64,000 nt of DNA from Doris montereyensis. Its lineage: Eukaryota; Mollusca; Gastropoda; Nudibranchia; Dorididae. The stretch covers positions 181,001 to 245,000 of the forward strand of contig JAXRKP010000542.1 in the NCBI GenBank assembly GCA_037039925.1, in the 5' to 3' direction. Of the stretch, positions 48,985-61,495 are shown in pieces (the first letter of the stretch is position 1; each line of letters opens with the position of its first letter). The translations under genes were made by a program, and so were the position numbers. Below the pieces are notes generated by a model. It was not told the DNA's origin. It made no database searches and was given only the letters and a program-made list of their open reading frames with translations.

Positions 48985-50430
48985 GTGTTATGTGATGTTG
49001 TGTTGCGACAATTACTTTTATCTGTGATAGAGGTTTTGGCTTTTCGGTGTGGTAATGAAATTGTTTGCTCCCGAGACAAAGGTAATTATTTGGGCATCTT
49101 GGAGTTGATTAAGCAGTGTAATCCATCTATTTTTGTTGCAGCACATACAGACCAGCTAGCCATCATTCTTCGCTGTCCGTTTGATGTATCATCAACCTGG
49201 GGAGCGTTTTCTGAAATTCGTCATTATCTCTAGTCACACAGGGCAGAATCTTGCTGACACCAACTTCGAAAATTGGCGTGGTCAGACATATGATAGTGCC
49301 AGCATGAAGCAAATCTTGAAAAGGAAGAATAATTCAATGGACTATAATATTCCTTATGTTTCCCACTCTTTGAATCTATTTGGTCAGTCAGTTGTGGATT
49401 GTTGGGTTGAAGCAGTTTTTGTTGTTGAATAAGTACAGCGCCTGTTTACATTCTTTGTAGCATCAACTCATCTTTGGGTGTCCTGACAACCCATTTTATG
49501 AGAGCCCTGAATGCCCTTTTCCCAAACATCCATCAGACACTCGATAGTCTGCCCGAGCTAATGCCACGGAAGCAGTTTCCATGGGGTACCACCAGTTTTA
49601 ACATGCTCTCCAGGTAACCTCTGGGGGTGCTTCTTAGAATGGCAGCTCACGAAATAAAGCAGATGGATTGGCAAAACAATTAGATACTACTGAAGTTTCT
49701 CTAATGTGTTTGGAATTTTGCAGCGCTTCAACCACAGTTTGCTGCAAAGTCCCACCATCGAAAAATCACCACCTATTGTTCTTCTAAAGAGCTTGGACGA
49801 ATTTATCCATGAATACCGAGAGAAGTTTGACCATTATGAGCATCAGGCACATAATTGTTGTGATAGCAGAATACTATACAAGTTAAAGTCACACCTTTTG
49901 TGTCATCGTCGGTCAACTGAAAAGTGCACTGCAAAAACGTATTGAGGCATATTCCATGGTGCTGCAGAAGGTTTGGTGTTTTGACTGAGTATGATTATGT
50001 CTGATGAATATATCGAGACTGGTATTTCAAGACTTATTGGTGTGTATTCAAAATACTTGTCTTCCGACTTTCAATCAGAATTTGGTCAATTTATAATATG
50101 TAGGTAAAAAGAGCAGAGACCCGATGAAATAGCACCAACTGAAAGTGCTCAGGCGATGTTTCACATGATGCACACTATTGGAGTTCATCATACATTTCTG
50201 AACACGGAACTAGCAATCCGAATTTATCTATCTCTAATGGCTATGGACTGCTCAAGGGAACGCCCTTTTTTAAACTAAAAAGAACTAAAGATGTTGAATG
50301 ATCAACGATGGGTCACAACGTCATGGTATACTGTCACTCTCTGCATTGAAAGTGATTGGCTTTGTACAATTGACTTTAAAAAGCTTACTGACGAATGTAC
50401 AGTCGCCACTGTGCACAAAGTTGTAATGTA
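48985..50430 (+). pseudogene. hAT transposase, ZMYM1-like (TTF-type) lineage, degraded
   Basis: Blocks in order are VLAFRCGNEIVCSRDKGNYLG, with an ELIKQCNPSIF continuation (49036-49130), HTDQLAII, then after a frame slip ERFLKFVIISSHTGQNLADT, GQTYDSASM, YVSHSLNLFGQSVVDCWVEAV (49180-49430). Next come SPPIVLLKSLDEF (about 49740) and the C-terminal dimerisation-type block, LNTELAIRIYLSLMAMDCSRERPF (50200-50270). These match the order in hAT transposases related to zinc finger MYM-type protein 1. There are several stops and frame changes and no N-terminal TTF zinc finger, so it is not expected to be active. Confidence 0.8.
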
Positions 50431-51229
50431 GCTTTTGTAAGCTTATAATAATTATTGTACTGTAAAAAAATAATTGGTTCTTCTGATTTTTGTTATGTAA
50501 TCAATTATCTATATCTAAATTCAACTTATATCCCTTGTAATGAAGGGATGTATGTGACTCAAAATATCTATATTTTCAGGCCGCCTGTCAATCTGCGTCT
50601 TAGGGTCAGCAGGGCCTTAATCCGGCTCTGTGAGAAGCTACTCAAGTAACTTTTGTAAACTGTAAGTGTGTACAATAATCACATGTATCGGCTACTCTGT
50701 CAAGCACTCTCCATCAAATCACAATCATTCTGTGTGTTGTTGACACGTGAGTCTGTTCTATTGATCATACAGTAGACTCTGGCGAAATGTGCGACGAGTG
50801 TGCCGCTGTAACTGTACCCTAGTACAAGGTGATGACGATGACATCTCACAACTCACACGGGTTTTCCTATATATTAAATTATATAGACTGTTGATTTTCA
50901 CGGTCTTTCCTTTTTTTTCTCTCTCGTTTAATGCATTGAAGACGAAGTACGGATTTCACAGATTCTCATGATGTCACAATTTTGTAGTTTTGAGTGTGCA
51001 ATTATGCGTACCTGGCGTGCATTTATGGATACTTATTATATCAAATAGCCTTGGACTATTTAAATTGTCACGTCACATTTAATATCCAGTCTACAAGAGC
51101 GAAATAGAGAACTGACGAAACTTTGATACTTCATATGTTTTCATATCCGGGTTACGAGAAGCGGTTGACATGGCAGAGACAACTTTTTACTAGTACTGCT
51201 AATTTGGAATTTCCAATAGGTATAGAATA

Positions 51230-51264
51230 TCTAGCTAGATCTAGATCTAGATCTAGATCTAGAT
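51230..51264. repeat. (CTAGAT)n hexanucleotide repeat
   Basis: Five consecutive AGATCT/CTAGAT units. The same word recurs less regularly at 10400-10640 and 52850-52865. Confidence 0.9.
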
Positions 51265-51376
51265 TTCAAGAAATTTAATTCTGTTATATTTTATATAAAT
51301 AAACAACAAAAACATATTGTTATATATCTAGCACCTGGTTTCTTATGACAGTTTCAGCACAAATTATAGATATATT

Positions 51377-51830
51377 AAGTAAGGATGAACTGTCTGCCTC
51401 CAATGTGAACGCGACTCAACTAACTGCAAGACATGCCCCTTTGTGGACGGCTCCACAACCATTCAGTTCCTAGACAGACCTGGACAGTGAATGGGCAATT
51501 CTCCTGCGCCTCTCGTAATGTAATTTATGCTCTTTGCTGTAGTCATTGTGGAATGGCCTATATCGGAGAAACTGGCTTGCAACTCTTCAACATATTTGGC
51601 CATCACAGGAGGGATTTGAAAACTGCGAAAGCAAGCCGTTGCCTTTGCATTTTAATGGACCAGGACATCGAGGAACCCATGACCTGAAAGTGTGCATTCT
51701 CAGGTCATGTACCTGCGGTGCTGGGTCTAGAAGTCTATAGAGAACCGACTTATAGTAAGATTGGGCACAATCAACCCTGATGGTATGAACGTCTTACACC
51801 ACTTCATATAATTTTTTCTGCTGGAGTAAC
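51377..51830 (+). pseudogene. Penelope-like retroelement, GIY-YIG endonuclease fragment
   Basis: The plus strand reads NCKTCPFVDGSTTIQFLDRP, then in another frame SCASRNVIYALCCSHCGMAYIGETGLQL, followed by HHRRDLKTAKA and LHFNGPGH. The CCSHCG cluster and YIGETG are typical of the GIY-YIG endonuclease at the C-terminus of Penelope-like elements. The IGHNQP-type tail before the end is also typical but lies across further frame changes. The reverse transcriptase is not in the window, so this is a truncated, mutated copy. Confidence 0.75.
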
Positions 51831-52423
51831 TCCCATAGTCGGACACACGCTATCTATCACTATCCATGACCCTTCACCATCCTATACCCTACCCCATCCG
51901 CCCCCTCCCACCACCCCATGAAAATATCCCACCTTACCCTGTCCTCCTTCCCCACCCCTTCCTATCCCGGGCAAAGTTGGGTCCCTCTGGTAGTTTACAC
52001 TCTGTGTGCTTATCTATGGTACTCAATGGTAGGCATCTTTGCACACATTTTTTACGTTCACCACTTACCGGAAGCAACTTGCGCATGGTTTCTTACTATT
52101 ACGGAATACACCCTATTTCATCGCTAAGGAGAAAACACTTTTATTAAAGACTTCGAAGCTTCAAACCATCAACTAGTGCTAATTGGCATTTCAGATAAAA
52201 GTCGTTTACTCTGTTCCCTTATTCCATCGATACATTTGTAATTTGTATACATTTCGCACCTTTAGTGTACATTTTTGCCTTTATTGATACTTCCTTTCAT
52301 TCATTCTCTATCATTTCTTCTTTCTAACCCCGTGAGATATAGATCTAGTCTTATAGTATCCTATTTTTCGTTCTTGTTTCCCATACTCATACCTCTCTCT
52401 CCCTCTCTTTCTTCCTTGCCTTT

Positions 52424-52427
52424 TTTT

Positions 52428-52518
<91 letters not shown>

Positions 52519-52531
52519 CCTCTCCCTCTCC

Positions 52532-52609
<78 letters not shown>

Positions 52610-52635
52610 GATTCTCTCTCTCTCTCTCTCTCTCC
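52424..52635. repeat. (CT)n microsatellite
   Basis: About 210 bases of CT with CCCTCTCC interruptions, between the Penelope-like fragment and the hammerhead-like motif. Confidence 0.96.
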
Positions 52636-52887
52636 TTCTCTAGATTTCCTCATCTTTTATTACTTACAAACTTTTCATGTTTTTATTTCATTCTAGATCT
52701 GAACCTTCCATTCTCACGCCTATGTATTCTTCACATGATCCCCTTTACTTACATTTCTTATCATCACTGTCTTTTTCTTTCTTTTCTTCCTCCTTTCTGT
52801 TTTTTTCTTCTGACATCACATTGTGATGCCTGAGGTAGTGCTTAGATTTAGATCTAGATTCTAGAATATATATTTCTCATTTGTTGT

Positions 52888-52911
52888 CTGATGAAGGGTT
52901 ATACCCGAAAC
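52888..52911 (+). ncRNA. Hammerhead-ribozyme-like core near the Penelope-like fragment
   Basis: CTGATGA (52888-52894) is followed by a GGG/CCC hairpin (52896-52898 with 52904-52906) and GAAAC (52907-52911), then GTC. This is the conserved strand order of a hammerhead core with a short stem II. Hammerhead motifs are established components of Penelope-like elements. I could not find a convincing closed stem I/III and cleavage site, so activity is uncertain. Confidence 0.55.
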
Positions 52912-54467
52912 GTCACGTGTTTGTTCTGTCTTTATAAGGGGAGTTGTCACTTATTTTCATATTTCTGCCTCGTACTTGTAGTCATAGTCATAAAAATTGA
53001 AAAGCTGTTAACATTATTATTATGGTTACTTACTTGTAGTTTTGATGACCATGAATCTCATCTGAAACTGAATCAGTTGAGTTATCGTTACATTACATGT
53101 ATGACAATATGCAAAGTTACTGTCTTAATGCCTGCCGCCATAATGCTTGTTCTCCTAAATGCCCGAATCTCAGCAAAAATGATTTTTTTCTACATTTAAT
53201 TGCTCACCTAGTCTTGTGTAACACTCGCGTGCCTAAGAGGCAAAATAGGTCATCGCTTAGTTCGAGCAGTTGTGTAGGTGCTTCTATTCGAGTGGTACTT
53301 CTATTCGAGTGAATCTCACATGGTTTCACAAGTAGGTCGGGAAATACCTTATATTATGATGTCACAAGGTCAAAGGATGGGATTCCTACTCTTATTCGCA
53401 TTATTCATTGGGGAAAAATTAATTTGCAATTCTCAGCGGTCGTGCATTGTGTCACCTGTCCGGTCACCTGTGACTGCATCTCAGTCACTATGTGTTGGCT
53501 CTTGGTCACCTTACTTTTGGACTCTTCTTGCAAACTTGGTCACACAAATGATGAAATAAGTTAAAACTGGTATTTTAGAGTTTAGGAACTTATTTTAACA
53601 TTTAAAATCATGACAATAACACACATTAAACTAGATGTGGCATTCTCCCTGCTCGATTGTCTCGGTCGCTTGCCACACTTATGAGCACTTTGTCACTCTT
53701 TTGTCATCCAAATACTTATAATATATTATATAAATTGGTATTGCAAAGACAGAGAACACTTGAAATTGTTGCAAGACACTATAAACATCATTTATCTATT
53801 ATTTAGATATATATCTAGAAATCTAGGTCTATCTCTAAATGCCAGAATTGGTGACACACAATGTTTTTACCATCCAGGCACTCGGGCACCCCTTTTCCCG
53901 TCAAGCTTGGAAAACTTGGACAGTCAATTTCGATGACTCATGTCCTAAAAATAACTAGTCATGTGTGCCTGTAAAGCGGAACCAGAGCTGCACATGCTTA
54001 GAAGTCACACAACCCTACTATTTTGTTAAGCTTAAATGTAAGCAAGCCGACTCGTCACCTGGCAGTGCCAGTGGCACGGATGTAGATCGATTTTTTTGGT
54101 AACAGTACTGATATATTTGGGTTCTTTCTAGGTCAAAGGTGGACATAAGAGGTTTACAAAGCGAATGATAGGAGTAATGTTAGGTTTACTTATTTGAAGT
54201 AGAAAGTATACAAAAGTGTGGCAATGATCGAGTAACCGACATATCGAGCAGTTGACACACAAACAAGACTCTAAATTTAGATGAAAACGCCCATTTGAAA
54301 ACCATAAATGTCCAGTCTCAATGGCAACTATGGAATCTTCTCCAAATTATCATAAAGTAGAGCTACGTTTGTAATTGATGTAAAAATTCTTATCTTTTCA
54401 TTTATAATAATATCCCATCGCTAATAGGGCTAACTCATCAACAATTATGCCATATCAACAATTTATA

Positions 54468-54522
<55 letters not shown>

Positions 54523-55500
54523 ATTGTATTATTTTGTAACCACCCTTTCTAGACCGGTACTCCTTAAAAATTAATGTCCTGCTTGACCCGGAAGTGAATG
54601 CAACTAAAACAAATGGCCAGGTGGATTTTGATTTATTAGCCTATAGAGATGTCAAATAGTGTTAACTATCAGTAGTATCTGATTTATATATTGTTGAGTG
54701 TATACATTTTATTATATATGTATCTATCGGCACTCCTTTAGTCCCGTTTGGGTAGAATTTCTAAGATCGTGGTACTGATTTATTTTTTGCTGGTGACTTT
54801 TAATTCAATATAAAGTAAAGATAATACTTATCAAACCATGTTTACATATAAATTATTCTAGCACATTTCAATGGACAAAAAAATCATGCAGTTATTAGAT
54901 AACTTGACTAAATTTCACGTTTAGAAATGTGGCCAATATATAAACTTGCCAATGTCACCTAAAACCTAAAATCAATACAATAATACAATGTCAATTGAGT
55001 GTCTCACAAATCTCTCTAGATACTAATAAAAGGGTTTGTCACAGACCAATACGTTACAGTCTGTTGATATTGACATTTGAACTGCTCATGTTCAAACTAT
55101 CAGTCCGTTGTCTTAAGTTTCCCACTCTGCAGGGTTGGCCGAAATTACCATAACCCGTCTCATACAGTATCCTATGAAATAAGGTTGCAACTGAAAATGA
55201 CCTCTCAAATGCACGCCCTTACTTTTTTCCCTTGCTTTTACCTCACAAAAACCCATCCCTAACTTTTTTTTTTACCCCATTAAAAAAATCTTTATGTCCC
55301 TTGGGGATGCTCAATTACAGAAATCCTTTCAGAGAATGTCATCACCAACATGGCTATGATGAACCTAAAGTGTTTGTCATTAAGTGAGTGCAATATTGTC
55401 AGGAAAAAAAAAAAAGTTACTGGTGAATATATGAGCTTTCCAATCATTTTAAACAGTCCTTTAAAGTAGATGATTAAGTTGAGTTGTTTTTTTTTCTTTC
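52912..55500. other. No gene seen upstream of MFSD5
   Basis: Apart from the TA repeat there is nothing recognisable. Open frames at 52891-53199 and 53278-53559 have no motif. An MFSD5 5' UTR exon must lie somewhere upstream of the acceptor at about 55507 but is not identifiable. Confidence 0.4.
54463..54525. repeat. (TA)n microsatellite
   Basis: About 60 bases of alternating TA with two TT/TA interruptions. Confidence 0.95.
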
Positions 55501-55558
55501 TCACCAGCTGTGACCATTGTTACCTACCAAGAGGAATAGAAGCATCTAATGAATCAAA

Positions 55559-56927
55559 ATGATGATCTTGGCCTATTTCATCTTCATAGCCTTGGCTATC
55601 TTGTGCCTGCTTTTCCAATACTGGGCTCATCGGACACGTCGTAATGTCAACGTGGGAAACAACCCCAGTTCATCAAGTTTCAAAGAGGCTACTTTGCCGT
55701 TTACTTGGTGGCCATGTTTGCAGACTGGCTGCAAGGCCCCTACTTATACAAACTGTACAGCTATTATGGTTTCCATGAACAGCAAATAGCTGTCCTGTAT
55801 GTCTTTGGATTTGCAGCATCTGTTATTTTTGGAGCATGGACCCCAATAGCTGCGGGTCAGTTTGGCCGTAAAAAGTTGTGTATCTTCTTTACCATTGCTT
55901 ACTCAGTATCATGCATGTTGAAGTTGTCTCAGAGCTATGGCATCCTATTGATTGGACGGCTGGTGGGTGGACTTGCCACATCAGTTCTTTTTACAGCATT
56001 TGAAGCCTGGTATATCCATGAGCATTTAGAAACACATGACTTCCCCAAGGAGTGGATTCCGATTACATTTCAGAGAGCCTCTATGTGGAATGGTATACTG
56101 GCTGTGTTGGCAGGAATCACGACCAATGTTTTTTCTGAGTGGATCGGTTTAGGTCCTGTAGCTCCATATATGATGGCAGTGCCATTTCTTATTTTTGTTG
56201 GGGTCATCATCTCAACGCACTGGAATGAGAATTACAGTATGCATAAGGTGAAATTCAGTGGATTGTGCTATGAAGGACTTCGTGACATAGTCTCAAATAA
56301 AAGAATTTTTGTCATTGGAGCCATGGAAGCACTCTTTGAAAGTGTAGTGTATATTATCATCTTCTTGTGGACACCAATTCTTGAGCCTGGAAAACCGTCT
56401 CTGGGGATCATCTTTTCCTGTTTTATGATCTGCATCCTCATTGGACAGGCAGTGTTTCAAATTTTGTCATCCAGAGGCATCCCCATCACAAAATCCTTCT
56501 TTTTGTTGTCATTCTTTCCCTTGTGTCGATACTCACTTGTGTTTACTCAACTAACCCACATACTCGTCACCTCAATGCTTCGCTTATTGCTTTCTTGTTG
56601 TTCCAATTCTGTGTAGGTCTGTACTTTCCAGCTATGAGTGTTTTGAGGGTGAGAGTGATTCCAGACATGCACCGTTACGCCATCATGAACTGGTTTCGTG
56701 TTCCGTTAAATCTCATCTCCTGCGCTGTACTTATGTTACTTCATGAGGATGTTTTCTTACATGGGAATTACCTCATCCTTTTGGTGTGTGTTGGCCTTCT
56801 CTCTCTCATGTTGTTAGCGACACTCCAATTCATGAAGATGCCTCTATCGCAGGAGGAGCTGGATGAGGAACAGGGAAACAAAGACATGTTGCTCATGGAA
56901 TCTGAACACATTCACAATATCTTTTAA
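55559..56927 (+). CDS. MFSD5: MFSD5-like major facilitator transporter, single coding exon (two apparent frame breaks)
   Basis: MFSD5 is a 12-helix plasma-membrane carrier of the major facilitator superfamily, linked to molybdate uptake. The reading covers MMILAYFIFIALAILCLLF (first helix), ADWLQGPYLYKLYSYYGF, LYVFGFAASVIFGAW, GRKKLCIFF (the loop 2-3 signature area), FEAWYIHEH, WIPITFQRAS, WIGLGPVAPYM, ALFESVVYIIIFLWTP, then GLYFPAMSVLRVRVIP and NWFRVPLNL. The frame slips at 55663-55666 (CCCC) and again at 56500-56504 (TTTTT). One extra base at each gives 457 codons including stop; the human protein has 450 residues. An AG acceptor at about 55507 after a T-rich tract suggests a 5' UTR intron, with the first ATG at 55559. 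The rest of the sequence is well conserved, so it is probably functional. Confidence 0.9.
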
Positions 56928-58925
56928 TATCTTTTTATTATAATTCACAACATTCATTTTGAAATGTCATGTCAGCACATCTCAAGCATATCTGGTGTTA
57001 AAGACAATTATCATATTTCAAAGATAGCAAGGCTGTAATAATATTCTGCGTTATATATTTTGAAATCAATTGTTTGTTATATATATACATTGTCACATCT
57101 ATTCTATCTATTTACGAAAAGAGGGAAGCATCGTGATCTAATAATGGAATTTCACCTCTGTCTTTATCCTCTGTATTAAAATGAGACAAAAATGTTTGTG
57201 GAAGCTGAGGACATATATGTTTCTATACACATGGAACTCGGAAGTAGCGGAATCGCCGTGACTGACCACAAAATCTTGTTTTTTCCAGGCTTGCGCGATG
57301 TTAACAGTATGATAGAAATCAGCTAAAAGTCTAGTCCTTTGTCTGTCTACGTTTGTGCCCACACTTTTTGTTGATTATCTGGTTTTGTTTCTTTTTTCCA
57401 AATGTCACACAAATTTTTGTTCTTAGAATTTAAAATCTTGAATGTACAGGTGGCACATGCCAAGACTTTCTTCCCTTCCTCTCAGTTTTCATTCCTTGCA
57501 CCACCAAGCTGCCATCACTTGGCACTAACCGACTACAGACTGATCCAGGTGACTTGAAATCATTGGCACTTGACGAGAGAGGTGCTATTAGTCTAACCTA
57601 CCTCCCGTGCCCTCCTCTCCCCTTGCTATCATCATCAATTCTCTATTAATTTTCAATTTGTGTAATGCAGTTCTACAATGTGCTAGGTGTACATGCATGC
57701 CCACCGACTGGCCATACTTTGTGATGACAAGATGACACCTGACGAGATCTAGTCATTTTTGTTATCGCACGTGTTGGCTTTTTGTTTACCAATTTTTTAA
57801 ATTATAAATGTACGATTTGCCTTTTGCCTCTTAATCTTATTTATGTTACAGTAATATTAGACTTAGATGAGATGTGACAAGATGATCTTGTTAAATTCAA
57901 GTTGGCTATCTTTTTTTATCTCGCTACCTACACATTTTTTTTTTTATATTGGCTTAGAAAAGGGGAGATATAAACAGGGATTTGGATTGATTGCGATATT
58001 TCCGAGTTTTTCGTTATTTCTGAGCTCACTACTTTCGAGTTCCACTGTATATAGTGCAACATGCATTTGTCGAACTTGCTGGACTAACAGATATTTATAA
58101 TTTCGAGGAATCCATGATTCAGGGAACACGTAAATGCATTAAGTGCTCTTACACTTTCACTACAACTACAATTATTTGTTCTATTCTTGGCCATTTCCAA
58201 GTGACAAATGTAGATAAAATAATAAAACATTGATTGGAAGAAATGGAGGCGAACAGCGGATTGTAAATATATTGGTAATGCAAGGTATAAAGAGATGGAT
58301 GAGGTGAGAATGTAGCTCAGAGCATGGGTCATTGGCTGGCAGGCTTTTAGACTACTGTGAGACAGGAAGAAATTATTATTGCTTCACACTGCTTGAGCAG
58401 CAGTCTAATGGTTTAGAGAATCCATAAAAACGTTTGACTTTTGTGTGAAAAAATTTAAACAAAAAAAGAAATAAGTTTGGATGACGCCGTTTGTTCAAAG
58501 AAGCTGTGAATTCGACGAATGTGTGATTGACATGTATATGCATGTTATTAGCTGTCTATAATATACAAAAATGTCATATATATATCCTGAATGCTATATA
58601 TCAAGTACAATTATTAGATCTATTGAATCAGTACTTGATGTATATAATAATGCATACCGGGTAGTATAATTAATTATTGATCAAAGAAATGCAACAAAAC
58701 TTAGATTGAATTCTTCACTTCTTTAAACTTCTTACCTGAGAAGGAAGAAAAACATACCCAAAACCATAGAGAATCTCAATGTGATGCGATGTCACAATAG
58801 TAAAGGGAATAATGATACATATTAAGAAGATAAAGAAAATAAGAAGAATATAATTAGTACTATAATAGTAGAACCTACAGTTATATATAATATATATAGT
58901 AATGATATACAATAATATAATAAGT
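56928..58925. other. MFSD5 3' region and intergenic sequence
   Basis: No clear AATAAA lies close to the MFSD5 stop, so the 3' end is undefined. The minus frame 57362-57138 and others have no recognisable family. Confidence 0.4.
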
Positions 58926-58927
58926 AA

Positions 58928-59195
58928 AGTTCCTTTAAGGCCTATAGAGCCGGAGCTTATCCCAGTTTCTATAGCGTGAAGCGGACCAAGTGACAATTAT
59001 CACCTCCTGGCCAGGACGCTAGTCTGACGAGGTTTTACTCCCAAGCTAGTGCTTGTACACATTTGCACCTGGGTAGAGTGGGGAAAATACGTGTTAAATG
59101 TCTTTCCCAAGGAACATAACGTCGGCCCTGGCTTTGCTAGATTCGAACCCGGGACCTCATGATCCCCAGTCTGGCAGCCTAACCGACGCCACACA
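58928..59195 (-). mobile_element. SINE family A copy
   Basis: TTCCTTTAAGGCCTATAGAG, GGAGCTTATCCCAGTTTCTA, TTTCCCAAGGAACATAACGT and GATTCGAACCCGGGACCTCA are in order. The last contains an intact B-box complement. Confidence 0.87.
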
Positions 59196-59284
59196 CAATA
59201 ATAATATAATGATAACAGTATTAATGATATTGATAGTGATAGAAAAAATAATTCTACAGTTATCTATATATATATATGATATAA

Positions 59285-59600
59285 TTCTGAGATGGTCATT
59301 CTTTTGTGCGTCAAAGGCTCTGATGCCAAGCCACCGAGAGTAACCATATTTTGCATCATATAGGGTCTATATGATCCCAAGATCATTTTCCTTTCATGAA
59401 ATTTCTACCAGAAGGAGCAGTGACATTAGATTTAGGAGAATTTCATTGTTTTCACATCTTTGAGTAGAATTTTCATTCACCTAAGCCACTATTTTTAACA
59501 GGTTCTATAAATAAAAAGTTAGAATAGTATCGTTTACGCCCAACCTCTTATTCTTAACCTCAAAATCAAGTACTGACTCAATCTAATTAATCGTACTTGA
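59285..59600. repeat. Dispersed repeat E, copy 2
   Basis: This is the partner of 8165-8510, with GAGTAACCATAT, CATTGTTTTCACATCTTTGA, TTTTCATTCACCTAAGCC and CAATCTAATTAATCGTACTT. Confidence 0.5.
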
Positions 59601-59904
59601 TATTACCTGGGCTATAACATTATGTTTCATGGTCATGGTATATATTCCATCTTCAGACTTCAAGTATTTGAAATGTATGATGCAGCTACGATGAGGAATG
59701 AAAAATACCTCTTGAAGTGACATGCCGTCCGTCAACTGTAGCATAATTGTTGTAAGCCCTAGTGCATGTATTCCCAAATGTGCTCTGTATTTCTTTTCTC
59801 TAAAAATTGATATCGTCCTAGAACTTCTCTATGAATTTCTAAACGCTAATGCCAGATATTTTTCACTCTTGAACATATTATATATAATTATACGTATTAC
59901 ATTG

Positions 59905-60110
59905 GAATCTCTCAAATCAGGAACCCGGGCAATCAGGAAACCCGGCAAATCGGGAAGAATTTCCAGGAACAGAATTGTTTTTAAATATTTTACCTCTCTA
60001 AATGGGAAAGGTCCCCGGCTAATTGGGAAAATTTGGTTTGAGCGGCTGACACCTTGTCTCTGGATTACCGAGTCCCACTTGTCCAGGAGGTGATGTATTA
60101 TCACCTGCTT
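59905..60110. repeat. pogo/Tigger-like terminal sequence
   Basis: TCAGGAACCCGGGCAATCAG, AAACCCGGCAAATCGGGAAG and GGCTAATTGGGAAAATTTGG resemble the terminal repeats of pogo-like elements. A related block (AATCGGGAAACCCTGCAAAT and GATTTCCCGATTGGAGAGGG) lies at 7770-7870. Both adjoin a copy of repeat E. No transposase is seen. Confidence 0.4.
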
Positions 60111-60129
60111 ATTTTCACACCACATAAAC

Positions 60130-61090
60130 TTAGATTTATAGCTTTGGCTCTACAGGCTGTAATATAAATGGCCTTGAAGAATCTTTACTATATTAATATT
60201 ATATATATTGTATTGTATAAAATTTGATCACTTGCGCAATGTTCCAAATGTAATGGTTCTGTATTTAGATACATGTGTGACGATTTACCTAAACAATAAT
60301 GCAGTCAAGTTTTATTCACTCCAATGACAATTCTGTTTGGACTATTTGAATATATGTTTTTGTGCATACGTGAAGTGAAAGTCAATGTTAGTGAGTTTCC
60401 AACCTGTGGTCAAATTGTGGATATATGACCATTAATGAGTTATTGACGGGTGTGACATATTGACCTCGTTGCTCATTGAGGGTGAAAGTGGATGCTCATT
60501 CTTTCTCAGTACATGTTATAGGCAATATAAAATTGTCGTCCATTACAATAGGTATAAAATATTTTATTTATTACAATGTACTTTATTCCATCGTGGCACA
60601 TGCATTTGATAAATCTGTGTGATAATTGTATCATGTCATGTTGTATAATAACGACAGCAGTGGGGTATAAAATATGTATTTATTAAATTGCAATTATAAT
60701 ATTTATAATTGCTGATGTGTTGACGATATGTAATGTTCTTTCTTAAATGGGTTCTTGATTTGTTGTAGAGGTGCTTTTGTGAAGCTGTGTGTCTACACAC
60801 ATGATAGGCGTGTTTTATTCATTCACTTGTACTTGTACTTTACTACTTGTACTTGTAGAGTCAGTTTGCTGAAGTTGTGAATTTGATTCTATTGATGTCC
60901 AAAGGTTTTTTTTTCTGTCTATTCCTTGTGTTTGTCTTGTCTTCATTCCTACGGGCTTTAATATTATTTCATGTCCTTATTTTTCACTTTTGACATGCCC
61001 CTTGTCTCTCTGTTTGTCTTGGTTGAAATATAAAGTACCGTAGCTGTGGCATTATCATGGTTGTAACAATGCAAGGTCATATATTCATCT
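60130..61090. other. No gene seen
   Basis: AT-rich sequence with a small ACTTGTACTTGT cluster (60826-60860) and no coding or repeat signature beyond that. Confidence 0.45.
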
Positions 61091-61094
61091 GCAT

Positions 61095-61215
61095 TCTAGT
61101 TGGTGGGTGTTAATGGTAGGCCCTACTTTTTTCCTTTCACCCTTTTGCATATATTGTTTCATCTTGCTGTTTATTTTTAATTCACCCTGAAATCATTACA
61201 AATGGGGGACGAGGT
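61095..61215 (+). repeat. Dispersed repeat D, copy 4
   Basis: GGTGGGTGTTAATGGTAGGC, TTTCCTTTCACCCTTTTGCA, CATCTTGCTGTTTATTTTTA and TTCACCCTGAAATCA are followed by AATGGGGGACGAGG. Confidence 0.65.
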
Positions 61216-61364
61216 AAATTCCAATTAGACAAAACAAACAATCGGCATTCTTTTTAATTTTTTTCTCTTATAATTACAATTGATTATTATACACACAAAT
61301 GTGCTGGAAGGCAATGTTTGAACTATCATGTCATAATGTAAATTGTATGCTTCCTTTTATCTTT

Positions 61365-61495
61365 GGTCGGTGGTTGGCGGGTGCTCCTAGTGGTAGGTCC
61401 TATTTCTTTTCTTTCACCTTTCAACTTATCTTTCATATTGCTGCTTCCCCAGAGTATATAGTGGACAGTGTAAATTGAAATGAAATAAACAAACA
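61365..61495 (+). repeat. Dispersed repeat D, copy 5
   Basis: GGTTGGCGGGTGCTCCTAGT, GGTAGGTCCTATTTCTTTTC and ATCTTTCATATTGCTGCTTC. A short sixth start (GGTTGGCGGGCGCTACTGGT) lies at 62570. Confidence 0.65.

Larger units (their letters stand above)
46827..50630 (+). mobile_element. hAT-superfamily transposon with 8-bp target duplication
   Basis: The element is bounded by TGAGAAGC at 46819-46826 and the identical TGAGAAGC at 50631-50638. An 8-bp duplication is the hallmark of hAT insertion. The ends are inverted: CATAGCCGGATTGACC at the left and, reverse-complemented, CAGAGCCGGATTAAGG at the right. The inside holds a broken transposase gene on the plus strand and a 2.1-kb leader without recognisable coding sequence. 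Confidence 0.88.
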
